Below are positions 33,332 to 42,000 of a stretch of 42,000 bases of DNA, in pieces. The notes under the pieces are model-generated. The model ran no database searches and was not told where the DNA came from. It saw nothing but the letters and a program-made list of their open reading frames with translations. The first letter of the stretch is position 1. Every line of letters starts with the position of its first letter. A program made the translations under genes and the position numbers. Source of the DNA: Adiantum capillus-veneris (lineage: Eukaryota; Streptophyta; Polypodiopsida; Polypodiales; Pteridaceae); contig CM043965.1 of the NCBI GenBank assembly GCA_014529385.2, positions 15,382,912 through 15,424,911 on the forward strand. Reading direction: 5' to 3'.

Positions 33332-33789
33332 ACCTAGATGATTGTCTATGCTTTTCTTAAAATTAGTTATAATGTTCTTTAAAATGTTTGCAATTGCATA
33401 CCATGTTGATAAGTTTTCTATGCAAACTAGAGGCTCTCACGACATGTTCATTGGTAGGGATAACTTTTTGTGGCACTACCTAATCCACCTAGGACCATCC
33501 ATTCTTTGAGTTGTTCACAAAGATTTCTTGAAGCATGGTTGTGCAGAGCTACTCAAGTGCAAGCTATTAAGTACCGTACTTTACAAAGATTCTCTCACTT
33601 TGAATGCCAACAAATGTATACTAGTGGATAGCAAGGCCATCTTGTATACCTTTGTAGGCAACCACCCTATGTCAATCACGTCCCACATGCCCTAAGCCTA
33701 GGTCAAGAGGTGACAAACACTGAAGAAATTGTGAAAACTATTGGCAGGAGACTCACCACTTGTCACATACCATATGGAGGAGACCCTCA
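33332..33789. other. Possibly decayed coding sequence, not assigned
   Basis: A plus-strand frame near 33439-33690 has few stops (LLKCKLLSTVLYKDSL, LVDSKAILYTFVGN) but no recognised motif. Confidence 0.3.
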
Positions 33790-35357
33790 TTTTGTAAATT
33801 GATAGCAAGGGCTAAATCAATGTTTTTCAATGCGACCTTCTCCACCTGCACCATGTAGGAAACGTTGTTTTGGAATAGTTACGCTAGTATATCCTCTGAG
33901 GTGTCTTGCAGTGCCATTAGGGCAGCCTATTGTAGCCTTGTCACTAAATCAATGCACTCATTCATTATCTCTCTGTAAACTTGAGAGAAGGTCTCTTTGG
34001 GGATGATTGACTCAATGCTCTTCTGACATTTTCTAATCTCCCTTAGAGCTAGTGTTCCTGACCGCCATCTATGTTTCTTTTGTGTTGTCAATAACAGAGG
34101 TAGAGCTCGATACCGAGCCCATTGAGGAGAGTCATTTTTGTACTTTGTTCTCTTCTCCTTTTGTGCATTGTGCGCTTTGGCAATCAATTTGCCTTTCTTC
34201 TTCCTTGAAAATTTCTTGGAATATTGTAGAAACTTGGAAGGGTTCAAGCCCCCTATGACACCTTGCTAAGTGGTTTCAGCCCTATCTTTTGCAGCCTTCT
34301 TCTCAGCCTTTATCCTTGCTTGTAATATGGCAAGGTGGACTCGATTGACTTCTACCCTTGCCCACTCATCTTACTCTCTCTGCCTTCTCTTCTCCTCTTG
34401 AATCTTGCATGCTTCTTTCTCCTTCTCCTTTTTCCTCTACTACTCCTTAGCTCTCTTCAATTGCTTGGAGTGCTTTGGATTTAGGGCCATCTAGTATGAC
34501 TTTGAAAACCCTTTGTTTGATTGCCAAGGCTAAACTTGCGCTTATTAGCCTGGGTGGTAGATTGAGTTGCAGCTTGTGGGACAATGGGAGGTATTTTTGC
34601 ATTAAGAAGAGGGTCTCAATATTCTTCTTTAGTGGCCCTTGTTTCTTGTTCCACTCTTCTTCTACTTGTAGAGTATCCAAGGGAGAGGGTTTTGTCAAAG
34701 GTATGCAAGTGGTATGATTTAAAGTGATGGATCACCAAAAATCTAATGCATGGTTGTTTGATTCTCTCGATTTGACGATTGCCTAGGCACTGGGGCTTCA
34801 AGAGTGTGTTATGATGGTGGGATCTCTGTGGTGATGGTGGACTTCACATGCTGTTGAGTTTGTGGATTTGATGTGGTAAATTCCACATGAGAGATCAATT
34901 GAAAATTTTCAGTGGCATGAGTACTGGTGGTGCCATTGGTGTGCATAGTGATTTTGTATTGCGTGTCGTCCACACCAACTGCACCACCATGGAGAGAGAC
35001 TTGATTGTATAACCTCAATTTCTCTTATATACTCTCTCCTTCTTTTTGCAGGGTCCATATTCCAAGCATAATAAATGTGGAGCATTAACAACTTGTCAAG
35101 AATTCTTAAACGTGCATGAAGGGCACACACATGCACATTTTGCAGTGAAATGTGTAGAATATGATCCCAATTTTGGTCTTCCTTGTCTCGTGTAGGGGAT
35201 ACAATTTGGTCAAACTAAGGATACCTTGAAACCATTGTTATAGTTCTTTACTCACTATTTGTGTAGCGGGCACACCTATTGCAGAATTGGTTTCAACTTT
35301 GCCACCCTTTCTCTTTCCACCCTTTGACTTGTTGCCAGCTGTTGGCCTTTTCACCAT
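33790..35357 (-). pseudogene. Histone H3-fold pseudogene, CENH3-like
   Basis: On the minus strand, KKHRWRSGTLALREIRK (about 34030-34080) aligns with the H3 alpha-N region. QKSIESIIPKETF and YREIM align with helix 1; ALMALQDTSED (about 33890-33920) with the start of helix 2, then LF; and a Val-x(5)-DI-x-LA pattern near 33815 with the end of H3. Two stops (33927-33929, 33879-33881) break the fold. The I-I-P before helix 1 and one extra position between helix 1 and helix 2 compared with canonical H3 are features known from centromeric H3. A Lys/Glu-rich coiled-coil-like stretch (34270-34450) and low-complexity coding-like pieces lie upstream, in several frames. A basic 39-codon ORF at 35238-35357 may be its first exon. 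H3 homology is clear; the CENH3 reading and exon linkage are inference. Confidence 0.7.
35238..35357 (-). CDS. Small basic ORF, possible first exon of the H3-like pseudogene
   Basis: Minus-strand ATG at 35357 opens MVKRPTAGNKSKGGKRKGG and ends after 39 codons. The Lys/Gly/Ser-rich composition resembles a histone tail. Near its end the sequence ATA-GTGAGTAAAG contains a good splice-donor match (GTGAGT), which would remove the in-frame stop. Linkage to the downstream H3-like segment is not shown. Confidence 0.35.
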   Translation of the reverse strand: MVKRPTAGNKSKGGKRKGGKVETNSAIGVPATQIVSKEL

Positions 35358-36883
35358 TGTCTTCAATGATTGTTGAGACTTTATTGTGGAAACAATAAAT
35401 ACATGGAAAGAGAGTCACACATCTTACCATGTTTGCAAGACTTGAGCACTATGAAGATAAGGCCCAAAGTTATGGCGAGAAAACCTGGCAAGAATTGGAC
35501 AAAACCTCCTTTGTAATGAGGCAGAATTTCAAGGAAAAATAGTGCTAAAAAACTCATAAAATGCATAGACAAACTTGCAAAATAATTTCAGCAGAGCCTC
35601 CTTTGTTTGGGGAGTGAAAAATCAACCCAAATGATGCATAAAACGTATAAAATCAACTCAAGTGAGTAAATTTGGGCATAAATTGTCAATTTCCACTAAC
35701 GAATGACTACCATACGTGGCGCCACGTCAAGCAAAATATCTGATCAGATACATAACCTATGGTGAGGATACCATAATAGGGAACTCCAACAACATGTATC
35801 ACTAAAAGGAATCTCAACATTCAAGAATACTCCAACTTAACAAAACCTGACATAGGACCCTCTAAAAGGCTAAACAGACACATAGAGTAGCCACAATTTT
35901 TGAAAGGGATCTTCCAGTCCAAGCCTAAAAAATGACCACAAAATTGCCAAAGAATGGCTCCACATGGTGTACAATGGGTAGTATCCAGAACTCAACATAC
36001 ATGAGTATGAATGGGTGCACAAATAGGCGTTAAAAATTGCTTCATGTAGTAAACAAAATCTCTGTAGGAATATCTGCTCTTAAAAGATCTCAATAGCACT
36101 ATGTGCACTCAAAAATGCATCTGCCAATGCACAACAATTTACAAATAAATTGCTGCCAAAACCATTTCAAAGGATGCTTGTGAAGGCGTTGTACTTGTGT
36201 ATGTTTGAAAACCTAAAGAAATAGGTGTATGTGGGCTCAAAATCCCCCCTGTAAAACCTATTGGGAGAAGACCTGTGTGTTGATGTAGACTAGCAATCTG
36301 ATGCTGATACTGTGTCGAATAGAAATGCCAAAAAAATCAATGTTTGAAGCCAAAACTAGGCCAAAAACATGGCCGATGTTGATGTTGTTGATGCGGATGT
36401 TGGGTGTCACTCCTCCATGAAAGAGGTACCTCACCCAAGCATGTCAAGAGTGCTATCATCTACAAGAATGTGCATCCATGGGAATTGCTGATGTTGATGC
36501 CAAATGCCAATGTGGACCGTCAAGAAAGCAGGTGCACTCTCTCTCTTGCTTTCTATGTCAAAGTCGTCAAAGCCGGTGTGACGCTCGCTCATGATGTATC
36601 ACCAATGTAAGAGAGGGATCTAATCTATCTCTTGCTCTCTACTCATGAATCAGTGTATGCATCAAAAGCACGATCCTTGGCACAATTTGAAGCCCAAACT
36701 CAATAGCTTTTTGTCGATGCCTACACAAAATGTTCCTGTGTGTGTGTATCATTGTTGAGAGCTCTCTCTCCAATGTCGAGAATTGGAGAAAATTTGAACT
36801 TGTTTCAATTGAGAGGTTGTTGCCTTCAGTGCATGTCGTTGATGCGATGTGTGTCGAAATTTCGAGGCGATGGGGGAGCGGGG
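35358..36883. other. No gene seen
   Basis: AT-rich sequence upstream of the H3-like pseudogene on its strand, so a former promoter could lie here, but no clear TATA arrangement was identified. A GATGTTGATGTTGTTGATG repeat occurs near 36373. Small frames show no family. Confidence 0.45.
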
Positions 36884-36962
36884 CCTCAGGACTAAGTGGC
36901 ACGGGCATGGGAGGGTGGGATCTATGGCGGGGGCATTGTGGGCCGTAGATCCCAATGGCGAC

Positions 36963-37039
36963 GCCGAAAGTAAATTAGGGTACCCTAGATTACTTTTTAT
37001 TATAAAAAGTAATCTAGGGTACCCTAATTTACTTTCGGC
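36963..37039. repeat. Perfect 77-nt palindrome (37-bp arms, 3-nt loop)
   Basis: The arm from GCCGAAAGTAAATTAGGG to CTTTTTA (36963-36999) is followed by a 3-nt spacer and its exact reverse complement (37003-37039). It could form a very stable hairpin in DNA or RNA. Confidence 0.97.
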
Positions 37040-37091
37040 ACCCGCCCCTAAATTACATGTTTTAAGTAAATTAGGGCCCCCATGTTTCACA

Positions 37092-37161
37092 ACGCACGCA
37101 TGGCGTAGTGGTTAGGGTAGGCACCTCTTATGCGTGAGGTCCCGGGTTCAAACCCGACGCC
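37092..37161 (+). other. tRNA-like module with Pol III A-box and B-box
   Basis: TGGCGTAGTGGTTAGG (37101-37116) matches an A-box, and GGTTCAAACCC (37145-37155) a B-box at tRNA-like spacing. An anticodon-arm-like ACCTC/GAGGT stem lies between. The T stem pairs poorly, the putative anticodon loop has 8 nt, and no full acceptor stem forms. It is therefore a tRNA-derived (SINE-head-like) sequence rather than a functional tRNA gene. Confidence 0.65.
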
Positions 37162-37326
37162 CCAAAATGGGGGTACCCTAGATTACTTCCTAAATGCGGG
37201 TACCCTAGATTACTGTTTACCTTAGATTACAAAAGTAATCTAGGGTACCCGCATTTGGGATCTACGGCCCACAATGCCCCTGCCGTAGATCCCACCCTCC
37301 CATGCCCGTGCCACTTAGTCCTGAGG

Positions 37327-37624
37327 GGAGCAGGGTGTGTGTGCACCGCACCACTCTAGCTTAACTCCATAATTAAAAAAGATTTCTTGCCCCATGCTCT
37401 GCGCACGCTACAAAGTACTGTCTAATGCTTTTGACAAAGGAAAACTCTCTTTGATGATCTGCTCATTGCCCAATGCTACTTGATTTGGTTGCTGCTAATT
37501 TAGTTACTACTGGTCACTTCACTTGCTCTTTGAGTCCTCTAATTTGTTGGCCCCTGCTCCAGACCATCACTGCCCAATATTGACTATTCCCCCTTGCTTA
37601 CCTTGTTGCAATGTTGCTTAATTT

Positions 37625-37628
<4 letters not shown>
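37327..37628. other. No gene seen
   Basis: Unassigned sequence to the right of the foldback element. Confidence 0.5.

Positions 37629-37660
<32 letters not shown>
37629..37660. repeat. (GT)n microsatellite
   Basis: 16 GT units. Confidence 0.95.
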
Positions 37661-37663
<3 letters not shown>

Positions 37664-37870
37664 GGGCTACCCGATTTTTGCAAGGATTTTCTCTATATTT
37701 TATTCACTTGGAGATCCCCATTGTGCATGTGTGTTTGTATACACACGTAACGATGCTCACTCAGTCAATCTTGTAGATACCAATTCCCCCCTGGATGCTT
37801 TGGATTTTCCCAATTGTGTAGAGCTCAATTCTGGTCAAGATTTCATGGGATCTCCAATGGGAGTTGCACA

Positions 37871-38080
37871 CGAGCACGTGCAAAGAGAGCTCATGCCGAG
37901 TTCCTGGCTTTGATATCAGTTGTGGGGTTGAGGAAGCCCATGCTTGAGTGTGCATGCAGGAAGGGAAGTAGAAGACGAGCCCGTGCGGGGAGGGATCATG
38001 CCGCGTTCCTGGCTTTGATATCAGTTGTGAGGTTGAGGAAGCCCATGCTTGAGTGTGCATGCAGGAAGGGAAGTAGAAGA
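37871..38080. repeat. Tandem repeat, 2 x 105 bp
   Basis: Copies start CGAGCACGTGC at 37871 and CGAGCCCGTGC at 37976. The unit of 35 codons keeps a plus-strand frame open across both. Each copy has GCTTTGATATCAGTTGTGGGG, which on the minus strand resembles an LTR end followed by a primer-site relative of TGGTATCAGAGC; this reading is tentative. Confidence 0.85.
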
Positions 38081-38429
38081 TAAGAGGAGAGAGACCAAGG
38101 CTTTGGGGGGAACACACAGTCAATCCATTGTTGTGTGTATCCTATATTATTTATGTATGCAGAAGGAATACAAGGGTTAGTGAGTTAGTAAGGGTAGGGG
38201 GTGTTCTGGCGGCCAGCCACAAGACCTTTACCCAATAGCACATGTACATCTTTATCGAGCGCATCAACACTTTTGATAGCCACATAACTTGTCAAGACGC
38301 TTCTACCTCTTGATAGTCATATTGATTGCTTCGATCACCTACCTCTAGTGTTACTTCAAGCCGGGCTTCAAGCCTTATTCACGTTTTGAATTCTCAAGAA
38401 GATCCACCAAGCTCTTAGCTCAAAATAGG
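38081..38429. other. No gene seen
   Basis: Unassigned sequence; no family or RNA gene recognised. Confidence 0.5.
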
Positions 38430-39999
38430 GATTTACAAACTCCAAATGCGTCAAATTTTGACCTAATTTTGTTGTTAATTTGCCGATTTAATTGCCTAGT
38501 TTGGATTTTATTGATCAAATTATTTGGCGATTGAATTGATGTGATTATTGTGATTTTATTTGGCTGCACTAATCCCCTATGTGTGGAGATTTTTTTTTTT
38601 TTAAAGGGTATTTTTTGGATAATTTTTTACAAATGTTTGGCAATTTTTTACTAATTTTTGCATTAATTTTTTCTTAATTCCATAAAAACTTGATATCTTG
38701 CGATCTTTATGATTGTTTTGAATGTGTGTTTATGGCTTGATTTCGAGCGCATTTGGACGTTCGTTCGTCAAATTTTGAGCGTTTTACTATTTTCGGAGGC
38801 CGGGTTGATGAATTTGTCAAATTTGGTATTTTCAGTAAAAACTGCTATTTTTGGTCTGCTTTTGCGTGTCAAAAGTGTTTAATTGTGATCGCCGATGATT
38901 TTTAGAGATTTTTGCAATTTTCCATGAAGTTTTTGGATTTTTCTGACGATTTTTTGGATTTTCGGGTGATTTTTAGTGTTTCGACTAATTTTCAGCCTAT
39001 TTTTTGCATTTTTGGACAATTGAAAATAAAATAATAAAGAAAAACAATTTTCGAGCTCGACGCCCATGCCTTGCGGCGCATAAACTTTCCTCGTCGGTGG
39101 ATAGATCTTTACGGTCTGTTGGGATAGTTTCCGTCGACATTAAAATACTCTTCTTCTTCTCCTCGTAACGTGTGAACCCACCCCGTCACACACACACACA
39201 CTCACACTCTTCTCGCGTGCTCTCAGCCAGACGGCCTGCAGCCCACGCGCTCTCTCTCTCTCTCTCTAGTCTCTCTCCGCTACCCCGTACACTGCGCCAG
39301 GCCGCCTCCACTCTCTCTCTCCCCTCTGCGCGCAACCTCCGAACCCGTAGTCAATCACGCTCGAGCAGTCCCAATGGACGCTGGTCAACGCTACAGCCCC
39401 GTGCCGCGCGTCCCTGTCACCTGCAAGTGAACGCGACGCTGTCCCCCACACGCTGCTAAGTAAATAGGTAGTAAGTTTTTTCTTTTTTTAAATCTATTTT
39501 GCATTATTTAATTACCATTATTTATTTTGCATTATTAAAAAAGAATTTAATATATATATATATAGCACATAAAAATTGAAAATAAAAATGCATAAAAATA
39601 AAAAAAATAAAAACATAAAAACAATTTTTAAAATAAAAATCCAATTAAAAATAAAAAAAGATTTTAAAAATCACAAAAAAATAGAAAAACTCACCAAAAA
39701 TTTGATAAGAAATAAAAAACACATAAAAGATCAAAAAAATATACAGATAATTCACAAAAAAATAGAAACTTCATAGAAACTCATAGAAAATTCATAAAAA
39801 TTCAAAAATTGATCAACAAAAAACCGAATAAATGAAAAATTTCAATAAACCTTCAAAAATTTTAGAAAATTCACAAAAAATTCTCTAAAAATCAAAACTT
39901 TCTAAAAAAACGTCTTAAAAAATCATAAAAATACTAAAATTTTAGAAAATTCAAAATTTCACAAAAAATTAATAAAAATAAAAAGAAAGGCATTGAAAG
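38430..39999. other. T-rich / GC-rich / A-rich composite tract
   Basis: From about 38430 to 39050 the plus strand is T-rich (repeated GATTTTT, ATTTTTGG). From about 39060 to 39460 it is GC- and CpG-rich with CA and CT runs. From about 39540 to 39990 it is strongly A-rich (repeated AAAAAT, TCACAAAAAAT). The two AT tracts have mirror-image strand bias and could pair partly. The middle block could be a CpG-rich promoter or 5' exon, but no confirmed coding sequence was found. Confidence 0.55.
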
Positions 40000-40911
40000 A
40001 GGCAATAATACACCGTCTAGAAATTTCACCGTGAAAAAGCGAACAAGTTGAAAAGAGCAAAGCCGAAAGAGTCACACACCGAGCAAACAATGAAAAAGCC
40101 AAAAATAGAAGGAGGATAGCTGGAAAAAGCGAGCAAAGAGACCAACTCAAGCAGTAGAGCAGCAAATAAATTTTTAAAAATACTGCACTCTAAAAATTGA
40201 CAAGTGCAAGTAATTGCGCTGCAAATTATATTCCAATTGGACGAACAGGGGCACAAATCACTGTGGATAGCAGATTAGGCTATTCAGGGCCCATATCAAT
40301 TCTGACATTGTCAAGCTAGAGTTAATCAACTCTTGTGAGTATACGAACAGTCAACTGCAAAAGTGCTTGTCATAAGCAGTTTAATCAAAACCGAGCATCA
40401 TAAATTTTGCTAATCAATACCAGAATTTGCTAGGAGACAGTTTTTACAGAACTAGTCGACATGGACTCACGTTGAACTGAGAATTCAAGTACATCAGCGC
40501 AAGCTAGTAGCAGTGGCAACACATGCCCAACTACAACGGAGCAAATTTTACAGCTATATGGCTACAATGGAGATAAAGTCTTACATGCAGATTCAAAAGG
40601 CCATATATACTTGATGAGTGGTAAAAGCGGCACAGGAGCCAAGATCCTATTGATCGGAGTAAAGCTAGATTTAGAGAACTCCTAGATGTTCACAGTCTTT
40701 AGTGGAGCCAGGTATTGCAAGCTCAAAGATGAAGTGCAGATAGAAGTTCAAAAAGTCAACCCAAGTGTTCATCCAGAAATCTGCACAAGCCAGCAAAACA
40801 TACAGTTGGTGCATATGCAATCAGGTTCATTGTACATCGCAAAAATTAATCATTACACACACCAAACATGCAATCAAAAACTGAATAAATCATGCACGTT
40901 AAGCACTTTTT
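40000..40911. other. No gene seen
   Basis: If the minus-strand primer site at 41741 is real, this would be the leader or early internal region of that element. No gag motif was recognised on either strand. Confidence 0.45.
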
Positions 40912-41200
40912 ACGCACACACACACACACACACTAATAATTGGCAGTTTTTACCAATTTTTAGGTGCACACACAAAAGGGTTAATCTTGTCGAAATTGCA
41001 ATATGATTTCATAAATCTCTAGTTGGACATGACCACAAGACGAATCAATCGTCACAATTAAAAATTCATTAAGCACAAATTGATTTTTAGGTGCACAAAC
41101 AAGGGCAAAATAGTGCACACACACCTAAAATTAGGTATACACACACTCAATTAGAATGCACACACACTTGATTTTAGTGCACACACACTTGCAATTGACC
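40912..41200. repeat. Cluster of (T)GCACACACAC-type motifs
   Basis: Irregularly spaced GTGCACACAC-like units occur near 40912, 40964, 41091, 41113, 41157 and 41179, often preceded by GATTTTAG or TTTTTAG. This suggests a degenerate minisatellite. Confidence 0.6.
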
Positions 41201-41740
41201 ATTCAAGCATCCAATTAACTCAATTAGGCACCCAATTAGCAATGTACAATCAAAAATTGAAGCTGTCAAATTCATACGCTACCAAATCTGGAAAATTTTG
41301 GCATTACGACGGCATGAAAACGAACAATCCAAAAATTTGCAAAGCATCATAGCATCAACATTGCGTTGCAATAACATAGCATCAACATTACATTGCATCA
41401 TGGTGGAGTCTCTACACAATCCTACACATCTTTAGATTTTAGGAAGGTTGAGAATACCACCTTTATTACCTCTCCAATGAAGATCGATTGACGGTTGAAA
41501 GCTCCAATCCTTTGTAGCAAATCAGTGTGTAAGTTAGGAAAATTAGTAAAAATAGCAAGGGGTTAGTGTGAAATTAGAGTGTGTAAACACACAACTGGCA
41601 AGATACGGTGACAAATTAGGAAAAAATGAACACAATGCTTCATGCACACACATCCAAAATCCACAAAAACATAAACACACAAGTGAAATTAGTGAGGAAA
41701 CACATCCGATTATGCCACAATTATAGTAGCGTAGGTCACT
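41201..41740. other. No gene seen
   Basis: AT-rich sequence with a small CATAGCATCAACATT repeat near 41348-41392. Probably internal leader of the minus-strand element at the edge. Confidence 0.4.
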
Positions 41741-41753
41741 GGTAGCGGTGCCA
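41741..41753 (-). other. Primer binding site-like sequence, minus strand
   Basis: On the minus strand TGGCACCGCTACC follows ...CCCCCAACATT. It resembles the TGGCGCCGTTGCC primer site common in plant Athila/Tat gypsy elements, with substitutions. Confidence 0.5.
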
Positions 41754-41755
41754 AA

Positions 41756-42000
41756 TGTTGGGGGTTTCCATCATTGCATAGCTCCAATGACCAACAAAAT
41801 TATCAATCGAAAGGGATGAGCTACCCGCCTAGGGCATGGAAACACTCACACGATTAGTGAGCTAATCATGGCAACACGAATGGTTGACTCTATGAGGTGA
41901 GATTCGCGGCCTATGGAGGAGCTCAACCACAATGATGGGCAATCTCCACATCCACTTCTCTTCACCTCCAATCAACCCAATCACACACACTAATGATTGC
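41756..42000 (-). repeat. Partial LTR of a minus-strand retroelement, runs off the window
   Basis: Plus-strand TGTTGGGGGTTTCC is the reverse complement of an LTR end in ...CAACA directly upstream of the primer-site-like sequence. The rest of the LTR lies beyond the right edge. Confidence 0.45.

Larger units (their letters stand above)
36884..37326. mobile_element. 443-bp foldback MITE with 71-bp inverted termini
   Basis: Left terminus 36884-36954 (CCTCAGGACTAAGTGGCACG...) is the reverse complement of 37256-37326 with two mismatches. Flanking 9-mers GGAGCGGGG (36875-36883) and GGAGCAGGG (37327-37335) match at 8 of 9 positions. Long inverted termini plus a 9-bp duplication are characteristic of Mutator-like non-autonomous elements. 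Each terminus holds its own inverted pair (GGGATCTA ... TAGATCCC). The interior carries five copies of a GGGTACCCTAGATTAC motif in both orientations, a perfect 77-nt palindrome and a tRNA-like module. No coding capacity. Confidence 0.88.

Noticed and set aside
36404-36610. 68-codon ORF on the plus strand
   Set aside because: No family resemblance and no flanking gene signals; not distinguishable from chance.
37092-37161. Functional tRNA gene
   Set aside because: T stem does not pair, anticodon loop would have 8 nt and no acceptor stem forms; tRNA-derived sequence is a better description.
39172-39459. 95-codon ORF rich in Ser, Arg, Pro and His
   Set aside because: Low-complexity translation of a CpG/CT/CA-rich block; no domain seen. 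Kept only as a composition note.
39576-39776. Lys/Ile/Asn-rich ORF
   Set aside because: Translation of the A-rich tract.

Overview
The window is a gene-poor, transposon-dense piece of a large land-plant nuclear genome. The evidence is nested Ty3/gypsy and Ty1/copia LTR retrotransposons of plant type (a Tat-lineage element with a second, archaeal-type RNase H; an initiator-Met primer binding site), a plant L1-like LINE, MITE-like elements with 9-bp target duplications, and many CA/CT/GA microsatellites. The species cannot be named from sequence alone. A plant with a big repeat-rich genome (a fern, for example) would fit, but that is a guess. No intact protein-coding host gene was found.

Layout. 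1-1541: non-coding, with short tandem repeats. 1542-3165 and 14780-15481 (minus strand): two halves of one copia element (integrase/RT half; gag, primer site and LTR half), separated by a complete but mutated Tat-type gypsy element at 3166-14779 (2.75-kb LTR copies, gag, protease, RT-RNase H, second RNase H, integrase). 15630-18721 (minus): a second copia gag, split by a solo LTR (16105-18387, duplication TGTTG) that itself carries a 685-bp MITE-like insertion. 18722-20614: microsatellite, a diverged direct repeat and a gypsy-like gag fragment. 20615-26990: 5' LTR, primer site, gag and protease remnants of a second gypsy element related to that solo LTR; a 5'-truncated LINE (about 21860-24332) sits inside its LTR. 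26990-29390: decayed gag-like sequence, then nothing recognisable. 29391-30974 and 31735-33095: two more LTRs of the same family in opposite orientation around a 760-bp spacer. 33096-36883: an unassigned ORF and, on the minus strand, a broken histone H3-fold pseudogene with CENH3-like traits. 36884-37326: a 443-bp foldback element with 71-bp inverted termini, a perfect 77-nt palindrome and a tRNA-like A-box/B-box module. 37327-42000: tandem repeats, a T-rich / GC-rich / A-rich tract, and at the right edge the primer site and LTR end of a minus-strand retroelement.

The parts do not form a pathway. They record successive insertions: copia elements first, then gypsy elements and solo LTRs inside them, then a LINE and a MITE inside LTRs. 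The items most worth following are the palindromic foldback element with its Pol III-like module, the H3/CENH3-like pseudogene, and the reading frame inside the Tat-element LTR.
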